A stretch of DNA of 36,007 bases from positions 1-36,007 of the forward strand of contig CAILAH010000060.1 of the NCBI GenBank assembly GCA_903832205.1, given 5' to 3'. Below, piece by piece: positions 14,597 through 21,533 of the stretch (its first letter is position 1; every line of letters begins with the position of its first letter). Origin of the DNA: an uncultured Microcaldota archaeon. Its GTDB lineage: Archaea > Micrarchaeota > Micrarchaeia > CAILAH01. The notes under the pieces are model-generated. The model did not search any database. It was not told where the DNA came from and worked only from the letters and a program-made list of their open reading frames with translations. A program made the translations under genes and the position numbers.

Positions 14597-15238
14597 ATGC
14601 CCTTATCCGTGAATGCAGCGGTGGCCCTCGTCATCGAGCGCGACCCGTTCATAGCAACGGCACTCGAGAGGGGAATAGTGAGCTACACGAAGCTGGCGAG
14701 GGCGTTAAACAACGAAGTGGAGACCCTGTGCGGCAGGGGCGTCAGCACTGCGGCCATAGTGATGGCGCTGATGCGGCACGGCGGAAAGAAAGTGGAGAAG
14801 AAGAAGCATGGAGCGCGGATAAGGGCAAGACACATAACAACCAGGACCGGGCTCGCCATGGTGAGCGTTGAGCGTAGGGAAATCGAGCATGTCCACTCCC
14901 TCTACGGGAAGTTCAACATGGCGGCCGGCGATTTTTTACAGGTCTCAATGGGGAATACCGAGATAAGCGTGATATACAATAGGGAGAAGGAGAACCTGGT
15001 TGCAAAAACCCTCACGAAAATTTTGCACAGGGAGACCAATCTTTCACTCTTGTCCATCGGGTTCCCCGATGAGTACCTGGAGACGCCGGGAGCGATAGAG
15101 TACATGATACGGCCGATTGCGCTAGCGAACGTGAACATTATTGAGATGGTCTCCACCTATAGAGAGCTCAATATTTTCTTCAGGGATAAGGAGTTGCTAA
15201 AGGCCTATGCGACATTGAGGTCGTGGCTGAATGCATAG
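14597..15238 (+). CDS. ACT-domain protein with N-terminal helical region
   Basis: A 213-residue protein. Residues about 1-60 are helical and resemble a DNA-binding helix pair (SYTKLARALNNEVETLCGRG). A basic link (GGKKVEKKKHG) follows. The rest carries two ACT-like units, including VSVERREIEHVHSLYGKFNMAAGD and 'IALANVNIIEMVSTYRELN' with the final strand NIFFRDKELLKAYATL. ACT domains bind amino acids or similar small molecules and control enzymes or regulators. This one has no catalytic domain, so it is more likely a ligand-responsive regulator or partner. The target is unknown; the repeats in its own upstream region make self-control possible. Confidence 0.75.
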   Translation: MPLSVNAAVALVIERDPFIATALERGIVSYTKLARALNNEVETLCGRGVSTAAIVMALMRHGGKKVEKKKHGARIRARHITTRTGLAMVSVERREIEHVHSLYGKFNMAAGDFLQVSMGNTEISVIYNREKENLVAKTLTKILHRETNLSLLSIGFPDEYLETPGAIEYMIRPIALANVNIIEMVSTYRELNIFFRDKELLKAYATLRSWLNA

Positions 15239-15308
15239 GAAAAAACAAAAAGAGCAGATGACTGCAGTGCCGCCATCATGCCTGGTTTTGTGGCTGTCCT
15301 TACACTGG

Positions 15309-15983
15309 CTAGAATTGGGGCTGCCTTGCGCCGTATAATTGGTAGTAGTCCTTTACCTTTCTCCTGATATCATCGGGCGGCCTCTTCTTTGCAAAGACGA
15401 GCGGAAGCAGCTCGGTTGCATGGCTCATTGCGAAATGCTTGATATTCATTGTGGAGAGTTCCTCGGCGATTGTCTTGCCGTCGTTCCTGCGCTCGTCACG
15501 GTCTGTGAGCGTGAGCGTTGCGATGACATTTATCTCGGCTGCACGGAGCACCTTTACGAATTCTAGGAGCATCCTGCCGGTTGCTGTTGCGTCCTCAATC
15601 ACCACGGTCTCATCCTTGGGGACACCAACGAAGTACCTGTCCCTCACGCTGCCGTGCTCCTTTGGAATGCTTCGACCCAGGGGAAGGGAGTATATGTTGG
15701 GGCCGTAGGTAGTCTGATGATAGGCCCACTTGAACTGGGCGATTATCCCTATCTTGGTTGCGCCTTCAGGCACGCCTATGAACGTGCGGATAGCGCCAAT
15801 GCTGCCCATCCTCTCCTTGGCAAAGAAGTATGTGAAATCCGCAATCTTGTTCATGAAGAAAACGTCGTTGGTCAGCGGGCGCCAGTTCACGTAGAACGGC
15901 GAGCCCCTATCTGCCATTGGCTCGCAGAAATTTATGACATCATTCTCAATTATCATGTCATTGAAACTGTTCTTGTCGAACAT
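15309..15983 (-). CDS. phosphoribosyltransferase, orotate PRT-like
   Basis: A 224-residue type I PRTase. The PRPP-binding motif is VVIEDATATGRMLLEF, in place of the usual VxxEDxxTTG. The early segment 'GSPFYVNWRPLTNDV' resembles the start of orotate phosphoribosyltransferases (PyrE), which make OMP from orotate and PRPP. Sequence drift is large, so a related pyrimidine or purine substrate is possible. ATG 15983 is chosen over GTG 15995; GGGAG precedes the ATG closely, and TATAAATTC is near 16025-16032. No other pyrimidine genes are near, so context gives no support for pathway. Confidence 0.75.
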   Translation of the reverse strand: MFDKNSFNDMIIENDVINFCEPMADRGSPFYVNWRPLTNDVFFMNKIADFTYFFAKERMGSIGAIRTFIGVPEGATKIGIIAQFKWAYHQTTYGPNIYSLPLGRSIPKEHGSVRDRYFVGVPKDETVVIEDATATGRMLLEFVKVLRAAEINVIATLTLTDRDERRNDGKTIAEELSTMNIKHFAMSHATELLPLVFAKKRPPDDIRRKVKDYYQLYGARQPQF

Positions 15984-16065
15984 AACTCCCAACACCCCGA
16001 AGTATACAAATCAGGGTGAATGAATTTATACCTATTGCCGGGAGGGATAGTGCTTAAAAAAATGA

Positions 16066-17100
16066 CTAGTACCTTGCGATTGCCAGGTAGGAGTTGGTGA
16101 ACCAGCCGCCGAAAGGCGTCCTGGTGAGGCTGAATGCGAACGCGTCGCTGAATATCTGCGGGAAGTTGAGCACGCCGTCCTGCACCAGGTGCATGGTGTT
16201 GAACCCGAGCCTTGAGCGGTTGACTTTCATCTCGTAGTTCCTGAGCCCGTCCTTGAGCGACATCTTTCCCTTTGAGATGTCCTGTATTGTCTCCGCGCAC
16301 ATTCTTGAGAATGTTATGGTGGGCCTGATGCCTTCTGCTGAGAGCGGGAGCACCTGCCTTGCGGAGTCGCCCACAAGGAATATGTTGTTGTCAATGGGCC
16401 TTGACATCCCCGTGCAGGGGACGACGCCGCTCATCAGCCCTTCAGTCGTGTATTTCACCTTCACGTGGTCAAGGAACATGTTGAATGCCTTCTTCAGCGA
16501 GGCATTGAAGCAGTAGCCGCCTATGCCGACGTGCGCGAGGCCGCCGCCCACCGGAAATATCCAGCCGTAACCAGGGATGCGGCTCCTGTCAAAGAAGAAG
16601 TTGAGGCGCTTCAGGTATTTCTCGTCAACGGGCGCGGTAATCTCAATCCCCGAAAAGAGCTTTTGGAATTTCGCAGGGTCTTTTGAGAGCGCCTTTCTCC
16701 AGCCCGTGCAGTCTACAATAAAATCGCCTTCGATGACGCCGTTTGCCGTGAGAACCGTGTTGCCGGCCGTGCCGAGCACTTCCGTTTTCATGAACTCCGC
16801 GCCGGAATTCTTGAACATTGTTGTGCAGAATTTCTTATAATCGACAACGCAGTAGTCGTGGGGCATCTTGAGGATGCCGTTCACGCGCGGGGTCTCAATG
16901 TAAAAATGGTCGACGCTGTCGAGAATTGATTTCGGAGCAAGTTTTTCAGCAAGAGGCATGGGCATGCCGCAGGTTGACGCGCGGTTGTCGCCTATCTCCT
17001 TCTTGTCTACCATGAGGACCTTGAATCCGGATTCCTTCAAGTGGTAGGCGACCCCGAGCCCCGCAAAGCTTGCACCAGCGATAATAACGTCTGCACGCAT
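16066..17100 (-). CDS. geranylgeranyl reductase-family FAD-dependent oxidoreductase
   Basis: A 344-residue flavoprotein of the GGR family. The N-terminal dinucleotide fold is RADVIIAGASFAGLGVAYHL with the acidic residue in VLMVDKKEIGD. The second FAD motif is NIFLVGDSARQVLPLSAEGIRP. The middle substrate-binding region has YGWIFPVGGGLAHVGIGGY. In archaea such enzymes saturate the geranylgeranyl chains of membrane lipids or reduce related polyprenyl groups; exact substrate is not clear. A second ATG at 17109 lies three codons upstream. It lies a few bases after the AlkD-like gene, so the two may be co-transcribed. Confidence 0.88.
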   Translation of the reverse strand: MRADVIIAGASFAGLGVAYHLKESGFKVLMVDKKEIGDNRASTCGMPMPLAEKLAPKSILDSVDHFYIETPRVNGILKMPHDYCVVDYKKFCTTMFKNSGAEFMKTEVLGTAGNTVLTANGVIEGDFIVDCTGWRKALSKDPAKFQKLFSGIEITAPVDEKYLKRLNFFFDRSRIPGYGWIFPVGGGLAHVGIGGYCFNASLKKAFNMFLDHVKVKYTTEGLMSGVVPCTGMSRPIDNNIFLVGDSARQVLPLSAEGIRPTITFSRMCAETIQDISKGKMSLKDGLRNYEMKVNRSRLGFNTMHLVQDGVLNFPQIFSDAFAFSLTRTPFGGWFTNSYLAIARY

Positions 17101-17113
17101 AGGAATCATTCTC

Positions 17114-17827
17114 TTAGGAATATTTTTTAAGCGTTAGGGCGTGCTGCCTTAGCCTGCCTTTGACAGCGGGGCTCTCCAGCTCCCTGATTGCATCAGCGGC
17201 AATCCATTTTGCGGATTTTGAATTGAGCTTTTGGATTTCCCTTGCGGTCTTGAGCGCCTGCGCGTTCAGCAGCAGGCTGCGCTTTCCAATTTGCCGAAGG
17301 GCCCAGTTCACCGCCTTTCTTACGAAATTCCTCTCATCGGCTGATTCGCGCTTGATTATTGGAAGGAAGCGCAGGAACGCTTCATTGTTCGCTTTCTTAT
17401 CGTGCACTGCAAGCGCGGCCATAAGGGCAAACCCCGCCCGCTTCACGAATTCCTCATTTCTTTTACTCCATTCAATTGCCTTGGCATGCGCATAGGGCGT
17501 CCTGTCAAAAAGGTTTGAGCAGGCCTGGTCGCAGATGTCCCAGGAATCAAAATCTTTCGCCCAGTGTTCCATCTGCTTTTCAGTGACTTGCTTTGGGTCG
17601 TCGATAAATCCGGCAAGGAGGCGCGCCTCGTGGATTTCTGATTCCCAGAGCTTTTGCGCGAGCGCGTGGTCTTTTCCTATCTTCTTTGCATAGGCGCGCA
17701 AAAAGGGGATGGGAATGCCCAAAGTATTCTTTGGATTTATTCCGAACCGCGCCATTCCCGCCACGTTCGTGGGGTTGGAATGGGACTTTAGTTTTGCTAT
17801 GACCTGTGATGCACTCTGCGCTGCCAT
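17114..17827 (-). CDS. AlkD-like DNA alkylation repair protein (HEAT repeats)
   Basis: A 237-residue all-helical protein of the DNA-alkylation-repair family. The signature region near the start is 'MARFGINPKNTLGIPIPFLRAYAKKIG', followed by LWESEIHEARLLAGFIDDP and the central WDICDQACSNLF. Family members remove or bind alkylated bases with HEAT-like helices, with or without glycosylase activity; residues in this copy cannot settle that. ATG 17827 is preferred over 17842 because TTTAAA (17851-17856) is centred 26.5 bp upstream. It shares this TATA box with the divergent methyltransferase. Confidence 0.9.
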   Translation of the reverse strand: MAAQSASQVIAKLKSHSNPTNVAGMARFGINPKNTLGIPIPFLRAYAKKIGKDHALAQKLWESEIHEARLLAGFIDDPKQVTEKQMEHWAKDFDSWDICDQACSNLFDRTPYAHAKAIEWSKRNEEFVKRAGFALMAALAVHDKKANNEAFLRFLPIIKRESADERNFVRKAVNWALRQIGKRSLLLNAQALKTAREIQKLNSKSAKWIAADAIRELESPAVKGRLRQHALTLKKYS

Positions 17828-17850
17828 GGTCTTATGTGTCAAAAAAATGT

Positions 17851-17856
17851 TTTAAA
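17851..17856. promoter_or_regulatory. symmetric TATA box serving two leaderless genes
   Basis: TTTAAA is centred at 17853.5, 26.5 bp from both ATG 17827 (minus) and ATG 17880 (plus). A single TATA box could therefore start both leaderless messages. No other TATA-like element fits either gene better. Confidence 0.55.
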
Positions 17857-17879
17857 GTGTGAGCGTGCCTAAAATCCTC

Positions 17880-18452
17880 ATGGAAAATCCGGGGCTCCTG
17901 GAGAAGTACAAGAGGGGCAAGCATTGGGAAAAGCACCCTACTGTTTATGCTGAGAGGTTCGTGAGGTTCCTGAATGATAATGGGGTTAGGGGAAAAGTGG
18001 TCGATATCGGGTGTGGCAACGGCAGGGATGTGGCCGTGTTCAAGAATGCCGGGTTTGACGCGCTGGGCATCGACCATTCGCCCGAAGAAATTAGGCACGC
18101 ATCAATGCTGCATCCCGACTGCATGTTTGAGGTGCAGAATGCGGAGTCAATGAATTTGCAGGACAACAGCGTCGCTGCGTTTTTCATGATTAATGTGGTG
18201 CACTATACCAGGAAGAAGGAGGCGTTCAGGGAAATACAGAGGGCGCTGATGCCCGGAGGGCTCGTCCTGGTGCATTTCAACCTCTCAATTGTTGACAGCT
18301 ACCTTAACGTGGACTATAGGGACGATGAGAAGGAGATTATGAGTCTTGTTTCAGATTTTGAGGTAATGCACAGGGAAACCTTCCAGAGAAAGGATATGCT
18401 GCCGCATGAGCATACGCATACCATACTTGAGCTTATACTAAAGAAGAAATAG
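17880..18452 (+). CDS. class I SAM-dependent methyltransferase
   Basis: A 190-residue methyltransferase with motif I VVDIGCGNGRDVAVF, an acidic end of strand 2 (ALGIDHSPEEI), motif II/III region 'VQNAESMNLQDNSVAAFFMINVVH' and motif post (RALMPGGLVLVHFN). It acts on an unknown small molecule or other substrate. The start is ATG 17880; a GTG at 17859 would add seven residues but lies too close to the TATA box at 17851-17856. It is divergent from the AlkD-like gene. Confidence 0.88.
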   Translation: MENPGLLEKYKRGKHWEKHPTVYAERFVRFLNDNGVRGKVVDIGCGNGRDVAVFKNAGFDALGIDHSPEEIRHASMLHPDCMFEVQNAESMNLQDNSVAAFFMINVVHYTRKKEAFREIQRALMPGGLVLVHFNLSIVDSYLNVDYRDDEKEIMSLVSDFEVMHRETFQRKDMLPHEHTHTILELILKKK

Positions 18453-18560
18453 TAAATCTAATTCACGCTAATCCAATTTGTGCCTGGTGCACGAAAGGGA
18501 TTTGAATGCAAAAATTAAAAGAGCTAAAATTTGGCCCTGAATATAAAAAGTAAGAGAGAA

Positions 18561-19238
18561 TTAGGCGATAAGCATCTCGGTGAGGATGAGGCGATCCTCG
18601 AGAAGCAGAGGGGCCGCATTTGTGCCGCGAGTTATCCTTGAGATGTCGATTTTCCTCAGGTTAACATCCAGCTCCGGATATTCCTTTGTGAAATACTGGA
18701 GCAGCTCCGGGAAATTTTGGAACTCCCAGCTGATTGCGAAATTCGTGCGTGAAACGGACTTGGCATATTTCTCCGCGTGCATTCTCTTGATTGCTTCCTG
18801 CACTGCCCTGAGCTTCTCTGTCTCGTCCTCAAAGAGATTGAACAGCTTCTGCATCTGGCCGCCCGCATCGGGCTCGTAAACAAGGATTATGCCATTCTTG
18901 CGGAGCACGCGCTTCGCCTCAAGAAGAGAGCTGTAGATATTATCAATGGGGATATGGTGGAGTGATTGCGTGTAGATGACGGTGTCGAAAATCCTGTCAG
19001 GAAATTCGAGTTTCTCGCCATTTCCCACGCGGTAAAACAGGTTGTTCATGTCGGGAGGAAGCAGCTTCCTTGCAAGGTCGAGCTTGTCCCTGTCTGGATC
19101 GATTGCCGCAATCTTCTTTGCCTTTCTTGCGAGGCCTATGCTCAGCCGCCCGTCGCCGCAGCCAATCTCAAGGACTTCCCTGCCCGCAATGCCTGAGCGC
19201 GTGAGGGTCGCAAGCTCGGATTTGACATCGATTCTCAT
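18561..19238 (-). CDS. class I SAM-dependent methyltransferase
   Basis: A 225-residue methyltransferase. Motif I is VLEIGCGDGRLSIGLA, the second acidic strand end is KIAAIDPDRDKLDLA, and the motif II/III area is GEKLEFPDRIFDTVIYTQSLHHIP. It is related to UbiE/small-molecule methyltransferases, with a helical C-terminal half (KLFNLFEDETEKLRAVQE). Substrate unknown. GATATAT at 19259-19265 lies about 24 bp upstream of ATG 19238, so the mRNA is probably leaderless. The 109 bp between this gene and the plus-strand methyltransferase hold nothing recognisable. Confidence 0.88.
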   Translation of the reverse strand: MRIDVKSELATLTRSGIAGREVLEIGCGDGRLSIGLARKAKKIAAIDPDRDKLDLARKLLPPDMNNLFYRVGNGEKLEFPDRIFDTVIYTQSLHHIPIDNIYSSLLEAKRVLRKNGIILVYEPDAGGQMQKLFNLFEDETEKLRAVQEAIKRMHAEKYAKSVSRTNFAISWEFQNFPELLQYFTKEYPELDVNLRKIDISRITRGTNAAPLLLEDRLILTEMLIA

Positions 19239-19344
19239 GTGTTAGATTTGGGGATGAAGATATATGAGGTTTGGGCTCCTGATGCGCTTCGGCCCTAGGT
19301 GAATTATTAAGTTTATGGTGGGCAACTCTTTTCACTGGTTGCAT

Positions 19345-19749
19345 ATGGCAAAAGTAATGAAACAGGCTTCAGAAGTTTCGGCATTGCTATGCGGAATTCT
19401 TGAGGATAACGGGAGGGTTCTTTTTCTTTTGAAAAAAGATGAGCGGGGGCGCGAGGCGTTGGAGCTGCCGCACGCGCTTGTGAAAAGCGGCGAGAATGAG
19501 GTTAGCGCATTGACCGCTGCGATGCGCGAGCAGGCGGGCATTGATGCCCAGGTGCATGAGGTGATAAAACAGGGAAGGCATAACGCAGGCTCGAGAAAAA
19601 AGAAGAGAGGGGTGCCTGCGTTGGGTTTCAGGGTGACCGCGAAATCTGCGAAGGTTGTCGCGGGGAAGGGGTTTGCCGGGTTCAGGTGGATTGCATTAAG
19701 GGAGATTGGAAATGTAAAACTTGGTAGGAATTCTGAGTGGCTGAGATAA
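19345..19749 (+). CDS. Nudix-fold protein with degenerate Nudix box
   Basis: A 134-residue protein with the Nudix layout: an opening strand SALLCGILEDNGRVLFLLKK, the Nudix-box region, and a closing FAGFRWIALREIGNV. The canonical box is G-x5-E-x7-REUxEExGU. Here the last part reads AAMREQAGI, so the first Arg-Glu pair is replaced by Ala-Ala and one catalytic Glu by Gln. Metal binding and hydrolysis are doubtful. It could be a non-catalytic binder. Starts at 19315 and 19357 are also possible. It lies divergent from the methyltransferase. Confidence 0.65.
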   Translation: MAKVMKQASEVSALLCGILEDNGRVLFLLKKDERGREALELPHALVKSGENEVSALTAAMREQAGIDAQVHEVIKQGRHNAGSRKKKRGVPALGFRVTAKSAKVVAGKGFAGFRWIALREIGNVKLGRNSEWLR

Positions 19750-19838
19750 ATGAGTCAGGAAGAATTGCTGCGTAAAATCCGAGATAAAAATAGGGTAAGA
19801 AAAATCTGATTAAAAAAAGAAATTAGACTGCTGCGGAT

Positions 19839-20213
19839 TTATTCCACAACAATTTTTCCCTTCATTGAGGGATGTATTGCACAGGTGTAATCAAACGTGC
19901 CCGCAGTGTTGAACTGGTGCTCATACGTGCCGCCCTGCGAGAGCTGCTCTGATTGGAAGTCGTTGAATTTCACTATGTGCGGGGCGGAATCCTCATTTGT
20001 CCATTTCACATTTGTGCCTTTCTTTATGTTGAGGTCGGCCGGGTTGAATGCGAAATTCTTTATTGAAACCAGGGCTGAGAGCTTCACCGTTAAATCCGAA
20101 GGGTTCTGCTGGGTAGTGCCGCCGTTGCCTGCTGGCGGGGATGCGGGCTGTGTGCATCCCACGATAAGGACCGCAAGCAGCAATATAGGTATAATCAAAA
20201 TTGACCATTTCAT
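19839..20213 (-). CDS. blue-copper (cupredoxin) lipoprotein
   Basis: A 124-residue secreted copper protein. A signal segment ends in a lipobox (LIVGC, Cys20) followed by a Pro/Gly/Gln linker. The plastocyanin-like domain starts near residue 43. The type-1 copper ligands are all present: His79 (SAPHIV), Cys111, His114 and Met117 (YTCAIHPSM). It should carry single electrons at the cell surface; partner unknown. AGGT lies eight bases before ATG 20213. It is divergent from another lipoprotein gene and shares its TATA region. Confidence 0.9.
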   Translation of the reverse strand: MKWSILIIPILLLAVLIVGCTQPASPPAGNGGTTQQNPSDLTVKLSALVSIKNFAFNPADLNIKKGTNVKWTNEDSAPHIVKFNDFQSEQLSQGGTYEHQFNTAGTFDYTCAIHPSMKGKIVVE

Positions 20214-20248
20214 TGGATTACCTCTTTAGCACACATGTGCGTAACGTA

Positions 20249-20256
20249 TTATATAA
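20249..20256. promoter_or_regulatory. palindromic TATA box between two lipoprotein genes
   Basis: TTATATAA is a perfect palindrome. To the right it lies 26.5 bp before ATG 20279, and to the left about 40 bp before ATG 20213, leaving a short leader with a ribosome-binding site. The 8-bp palindrome CACATGTG is nearby at about 20232-20239 and may be an operator. Confidence 0.45.
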
Positions 20257-20278
20257 GGGTTGGAGGAGGAGTATCTGC

Positions 20279-20680
20279 ATGGAGACTAAATATCTGCTTG
20301 TGTCCGCGGCCTTCCTGCTCGTGCTGTTATCGGGATGCCTCAGGACCAACAACGGGCAGAGCACTGTTGGGACGCTTGAGGGAAAGGTCACCATAGGGCC
20401 GCTGTGCCCGGTGGAGCCGTGCAACATCTCCGCGGAGCAGATGGCACAGGCGTATGCAGGCAGGAAAATCTTTATTTATGCAAAGGACATGAACACACTT
20501 TTGAAAACTGTTGACATAAATGCGGACGGGACATATGGCATCGAGCTGGCGCCGGGGCAGTACATTGTCGATACCAACCATTTGGCGGTTGGAAGCGTAA
20601 AGGGCGCGCCAAAGCTTGTGGATATCACTGCGGGCAAAACAACAAAAGCGGATATTGAGATTGATACGGGAATAAGATAG
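20279..20680 (+). CDS. lipoprotein with a carboxypeptidase-regulatory-like beta domain
   Basis: A 133-residue lipoprotein: signal helix LLVSAAFLLVLLSGC with a lipobox Cys, then a short linker and one beta-sandwich domain (GTLEGKVTIGPLCPVEPC and 'VDINADGTYGIELAPGQYIV'). This is the layout of carboxypeptidase regulatory-like or CnaB-like folds. A cysteine pair (CPVEPC) may form a disulfide. The role is unknown. ATG 20279 is supported by the signal peptide position, GGAGGAGGA upstream and TTATATAA at 26.5 bp. The longer frame to 20201 is rejected. Confidence 0.8.
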   Translation: METKYLLVSAAFLLVLLSGCLRTNNGQSTVGTLEGKVTIGPLCPVEPCNISAEQMAQAYAGRKIFIYAKDMNTLLKTVDINADGTYGIELAPGQYIVDTNHLAVGSVKGAPKLVDITAGKTTKADIEIDTGIR

Positions 20681-20705
20681 GCAATCTAATTGAAAGCGGT
20701 AAATT

Positions 20706-20804
20706 TTAGAAGCATCGGCAGCAGCTCTCGCATTTTGCGCATTTGCCGCAGATGATTTCCTTCTTGCCGCAGTATTTGCAACTGCCTGGCTTGGGATATT
20801 GCAT
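20706..20804 (-). CDS. 32-residue cysteine-rich protein, likely zinc binding
   Basis: A short ORF of 32 residues with eight cysteines: positions 9, 12, 19, 22, 25, 28, 29 and 31 (CKYC, CGKC, CESCC, C). Four CxxC-type pairs point to one or two zinc knuckles. TTAATATTT near 20823-20831 lies about 25 bp before ATG 20804, giving a leaderless promoter. No family is recognised. The protein is too short for usual gene callers, but the cysteine spacing is not what chance gives. Confidence 0.6.
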   Translation of the reverse strand: MQYPKPGSCKYCGKKEIICGKCAKCESCCRCF

Positions 20805-20836
20805 GTTATATTTAGGAAGGAAATATTAAAGAAACA

Positions 20837-21154
20837 TCAATAGCCGAACCGCCTCTCATAATTCTTGTGGTCGAACCATTCCAATAGGACGACGAGCAGC
20901 AAAACGTTTTCCTTTTTCATTGTGTAGATTAGCCTCCATCCCCTACAGAGATTATATTTCCAAAGATTGTCAACACCATACTTGCGGAGGTATTCATCTG
21001 GTATTAAATTCTTGGGAATTGGAATTCCATATGTGGGGTCAAGCCTAAGCTTTTGTATTGCATTCCCAATACTCTTGCTCAGCACAGGGTCTAGCTCCTT
21101 AAGTTTGTGGAAATCCTCGCGTAGACCGTCATCGGCAAAGTAAATATGGTGCAC
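20837..21154 (-). CDS. RelE/ParE-like toxin
   Basis: A 105-residue RelE-fold protein. It has a helical N-half (REDFHKLKELDPVLSKSIGNAIQKL) and the beta-sheet core NLWKYNLCRGWRLIYTMKKENVLLLVVLLEWFDHKNYERRF, where Arg, His and Tyr residues could cut mRNA on the ribosome. The gene lies 40 bp downstream of a winged-helix gene in the same direction, so the two look like a toxin and its partner. No antitoxin of the usual RelB/RHH type is present, so the winged-helix protein would have to fill that role. Confidence 0.75.
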   Translation of the reverse strand: MHHIYFADDGLREDFHKLKELDPVLSKSIGNAIQKLRLDPTYGIPIPKNLIPDEYLRKYGVDNLWKYNLCRGWRLIYTMKKENVLLLVVLLEWFDHKNYERRFGY

Positions 21155-21194
21155 AAATGATTGTGCAATACCCGGGTATATAAGAATGATGCTG

Positions 21195-21464
21195 CTAGAT
21201 TTCCACTAATAAGTCTTTTCTTTTCAGGTATTTCTGTACACCTTTAGGGTCCCAAACCCATACGATAACGCCTCTCCTGTCATAGACGATCTTGTTTGAT
21301 TTTTCTATGTAGTTCATAATCACGCAGAAGCTCTGGTACATCATCTTCTTGGGGAGCCCCTTCCAGAGCTTTGTCTTTGTATATTCGCCCGAATGCAGGC
21401 GTATGAAATCCTCTACCATCAGCACTGTGTCAAGCCTTGGGTAGTGGAGAATGTTCACGTCCAT
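21195..21464 (-). CDS. winged-helix protein paired with the RelE-like toxin
   Basis: An 89-residue protein with a winged-helix feel: helices RLDTVLMVEDFIRLHSGEYTKTKLWKGL and QSFCVIMNYIEKSN, then a strand wing 'KIVYDRRGVIVWVWDP'. The same kind of short archaeal protein is often seen next to RelE-like genes. It probably represses its own operon and may neutralise the toxin; the second point is inference. CTTATATAG near 21486-21494 is the TATA box, about 26 bp before ATG 21464. A near-perfect inverted repeat lies between the TATA box and the ATG. Confidence 0.7.
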   Translation of the reverse strand: MDVNILHYPRLDTVLMVEDFIRLHSGEYTKTKLWKGLPKKMMYQSFCVIMNYIEKSNKIVYDRRGVIVWVWDPKGVQKYLKRKDLLVEI

Positions 21465-21466
21465 GA

Positions 21467-21486
21467 GTTATATATACTTATATAAC
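21467..21486. promoter_or_regulatory. inverted repeat operator of the winged-helix/RelE operon
   Basis: GTTATATA and TATATAAC flank a 4-bp centre (TACT). The 20-bp element fills the gap between the TATA box and the start codon of the winged-helix gene, where a bound protein would block transcription. Autoregulation of this kind is usual for toxin-antitoxin loci. Confidence 0.5.
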
Positions 21487-21533
21487 TATATAAGGTTTGC
21501 GAAAAGCGGAATTTAAATAAATAAAAAAAGAAT

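Noticed and set aside
14482-14652. 57-residue extension of the GNAT protein
   Set aside because: It runs through the promoter and the start of the divergent ACT-domain gene; TTATATTTA lies 25 bp before ATG 14481.
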